From NCBI GenBank assembly GCA_944388405.1, contig CALXIQ010000004.1:1-64000 (forward strand): a stretch of DNA of 64,000 nucleotides, read 5' to 3'. Numbering within the stretch: position 1 is the first letter of the stretch; each line of letters opens with the position of its first letter. The DNA comes from an uncultured Ruminococcus sp. Its GTDB lineage: Bacteria; Bacillota; Clostridia; Oscillospirales; Ruminococcaceae. Position numbers and translations under genes: made by a program. The notes under the pieces were generated by a model that saw only the letters and a list, made by a program, of their open reading frames with translations, ran no database searches and was not told the origin of the DNA. Positions 62,863-64,000 of this stretch are shown here, piece by piece.

Positions 62863-62931
62863 CTTAAAACAATTTGCGAAGCAAATTCGGAACCGGAGGT
62901 TCCGTTAAGTGCAACAGCACTTTGTTTTAAG
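62863..62931. repeat. Perfect four-arm cloverleaf element
   Basis: CTTAAAACA (62863-62871) pairs with TGTTTTAAG (62923-62931) as a closing stem. Inside are three adjacent perfect hairpins: ATTTGC-GAA-GCAAAT, CGGAACC-GGA-GGTTCCG and AAGTGC-AACA-GCACTT. Almost every base is paired. It lies between the divergent MATE and rnhA genes. It could be a miniature repeat, a DNA-level structure or a small RNA; neither strand has a clear promoter or terminator around it. Confidence 0.7.
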
Positions 62932-62988
62932 GTTATTATATCACAAACCGTCGGATTTTTCAACCGCCCCATAAGCCGATGAAAACCC

Positions 62989-63017
62989 TTGTCAAACGGC
63001 TGAATCCATGGTATAAT
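62989..63017 (+). promoter_or_regulatory. Promoter of rnhA
   Basis: TTGTCA (62989-62994), 17 bases, TATAAT (63012-63017). Confidence 0.82.
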
Positions 63018-63054
63018 CAATAACAATCAATGCAGAATAAGAAAGGGTACGGAT

Positions 63055-63495
63055 ATGAAAAAGGTTGAGATTTTTACCGATGGAGCCTGTTCGGGAAACC
63101 CCGGGCCGGGAGGCTACGGCGTGATTCTGAAATACAAAGGCAGCGAAAAGGAACTGAGCGGCGGAGAGAGGGAAACCACCAACAACCGAATGGAGCTTAC
63201 CGCCGTTATAACCGGACTTTCGGCGTTGAAAGAGCCTTGTGAGGTGGAGCTTTACAGCGATTCAAAGTATATTATCGACGCGGTTACAAAAGGCTGGGCT
63301 AAAAAGTGGCAGGCTAACGGCTGGATAAAAGGCGATAAAAAGCCTGCCCTTAATTCCGACTTGTGGGAAAAACTGCTTTTGCTGCTTGAGGTGCACAAGG
63401 TGAATTTCATCTGGGTGAAGGGTCATGCTGGACATCCCGAAAACGAGCGCTGCGACAAGCTGGCGGTGGAGCAGTCCCAGCTGATGAAGCAGTAA
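63055..63495 (+). CDS. rnhA: Ribonuclease HI
   Basis: This 146-residue enzyme cuts RNA in RNA-DNA hybrids, removing primers and R-loops. The metal-binding acids are all present: D9 in [15 protein letters not shown]47 in NNRMELTA, D69 in LYSDSKY and D134 in NERCDKLA, with H124 in [11 protein letters not shown]. It has the basic-protrusion handle [19 protein letters not shown] of the E. coli type, and no N-terminal hybrid-binding domain. GAAAGG precedes the ATG. Confidence 0.96.
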   Translation: MKKVEIFTDGACSGNPGPGGYGVILKYKGSEKELSGGERETTNNRMELTAVITGLSALKEPCEVELYSDSKYIIDAVTKGWAKKWQANGWIKGDKKPALNSDLWEKLLLLLEVHKVNFIWVKGHAGHPENERCDKLAVEQSQLMKQ

Positions 63496-63607
63496 ATCAC
63501 ACCGGATTAATATGATTTATTTTCTGGAAAATTACGATGCTTGATACAATGTCTTTGAACATTTCATACTATTCAGATATGAAAAAGTAAATTTTTCTTT
63601 AAAGCTA

Positions 63608-63636
63608 TTGCAATCCCCACAAACAGGGTATATAAT
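63608..63636 (+). promoter_or_regulatory. Promoter of the cysteine desulfurase gene
   Basis: TTGCAA (63608-63613), 17 bases, TATAAT (63631-63636). Confidence 0.82.
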
Positions 63637-63681
63637 TTCATATAAGCCGGGGTGGAAATCCGGCGGAAAGGACTGATAATC

Positions 63682-64000
63682 TTGGAGAAAAGATTTGTAT
63701 ATGCCGACAATGCGGCGACCACTAAGGTTTCAAAAAGAGCTCTTGAGGCGGCAATGCCGTACTTTACCGAGGAATACGGCAACGCCTCCAGCATATATAC
63801 AATGGGAATGAATGCGGCAAAAGCTATTCTTAAAGCAAGAGAGCAGACTGCAAAAGCTTTGGGTGCAGAGGTTAATGAAATATATTTTACCGCAGGCGGC
63901 TCGGAGTCGGACAACTGGGCAATAAGAGGGTGCGCCGAGCGGGGTGAGCGAAAGGGTAAAAAGCATATTGTGACAACTGCAATAGAGCATCATGCAGTGC
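63682..64000 (+). CDS. Cysteine desulfurase (NifS/IscS family), 3' truncated by window edge
   Basis: A TTG start at 63682, eight bases after AAAGGAC, opens a frame that runs to the window end without a stop (106 codons). It reads [20 protein letters not shown], the class V aminotransferase start of NifS/IscS, then [28 protein letters not shown] and the cofactor-stacking His region [11 protein letters not shown]. The PLP lysine and catalytic cysteine lie beyond the window. It would supply sulfur for Fe-S clusters or tRNA thiolation; an iscU gene may follow outside. Confidence 0.93.
   Translation, partial: MEKRFVYADNAATTKVSKRALEAAMPYFTEEYGNASSIYTMGMNAAKAILKAREQTAKALGAEVNEIYFTAGGSESDNWAIRGCAERGERKGKKHIVTTAIEHHAV

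Overview
The window is a stretch of a low-to-mid GC Gram-positive chromosome and most resembles a gut or rumen member of the Oscillospiraceae (Ruminococcaceae), close to Ruminococcus in lifestyle. This rests on family-level reading, not on a search. Supporting features are an alpha/beta small acid-soluble spore protein, two secreted plant-polysaccharide hydrolases with SPxTG wall-anchor tails, an indolepyruvate oxidoreductase/phenylacetate-CoA ligase cluster, many TTGACA-17-TATAAT promoters, strong AGGAGG-type ribosome sites and frequent TTG starts. I see no CRISPR array, prophage, integrase or transposase; this is core chromosome with scattered accessory genes and repeats.

Layout. 1-11 kb: a truncated AraC regulator, the spore protein, a VanY-type carboxypeptidase, mntP behind a manganese (yybP-ykoY) riboswitch, several membrane proteins, two acetyltransferases, a repeat cluster beside tRNA-Thr(CGT), and a VUT-family transporter behind a probable preQ1-type leader. 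11-18.4 kb: a signal-peptidase-like protein, a LacI regulator with an orphan sugar-binding lipoprotein, then trmB, galK and a rodA-like SEDS gene on the minus strand. 18.5-24.6 kb: one plus-strand run iorA-crcB-iorB-HD-paaK-DUF1877-ACT-ferredoxin, read as aryl-2-oxoacid/arylacetate CoA metabolism. 25-32 kb: GH26 mannanase, a candidate minus-strand non-coding RNA, an ACT protein with UPF0210, a PHP phosphatase and cardiolipin synthase. 32-49 kb: an EF-G paralogue, an NSS transporter, birA, a GH25 lysozyme, DUF5131, glycogen phosphorylase, GH5 endoglucanase, phosphohexomutase, a lipase-like hydrolase, comM and a lipoprotein. 49-57 kb: rpoB and rpoC. 57-64 kb: a CDF transporter, YqeY, a large cell-wall-binding-repeat protein, a MATE exporter, rnhA and the start of a cysteine desulfurase.

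How it fits together. GH26 and GH5 would cut mannan and beta-glucan at the cell surface. The LacI/binding-protein pair, galK, glgP and the phosphohexomutase handle incoming sugars and glycogen. AAACGTTT-type palindromes lie upstream of lacI, GH26, glgP and GH5, which suggests a shared LacI-family regulon. GH26 and GH5 also share near-identical tails and terminators.

The least explained items are: (i) a ~210-bp structured element present twice (37982-38189, 58256-58466), each at a predicted transcription start ahead of an unrelated gene; (ii) a ~205-nt candidate RNA on the minus strand at 27017-27221; (iii) a perfectly base-paired four-arm cloverleaf at 62863-62931. These are the best candidates for something undescribed.
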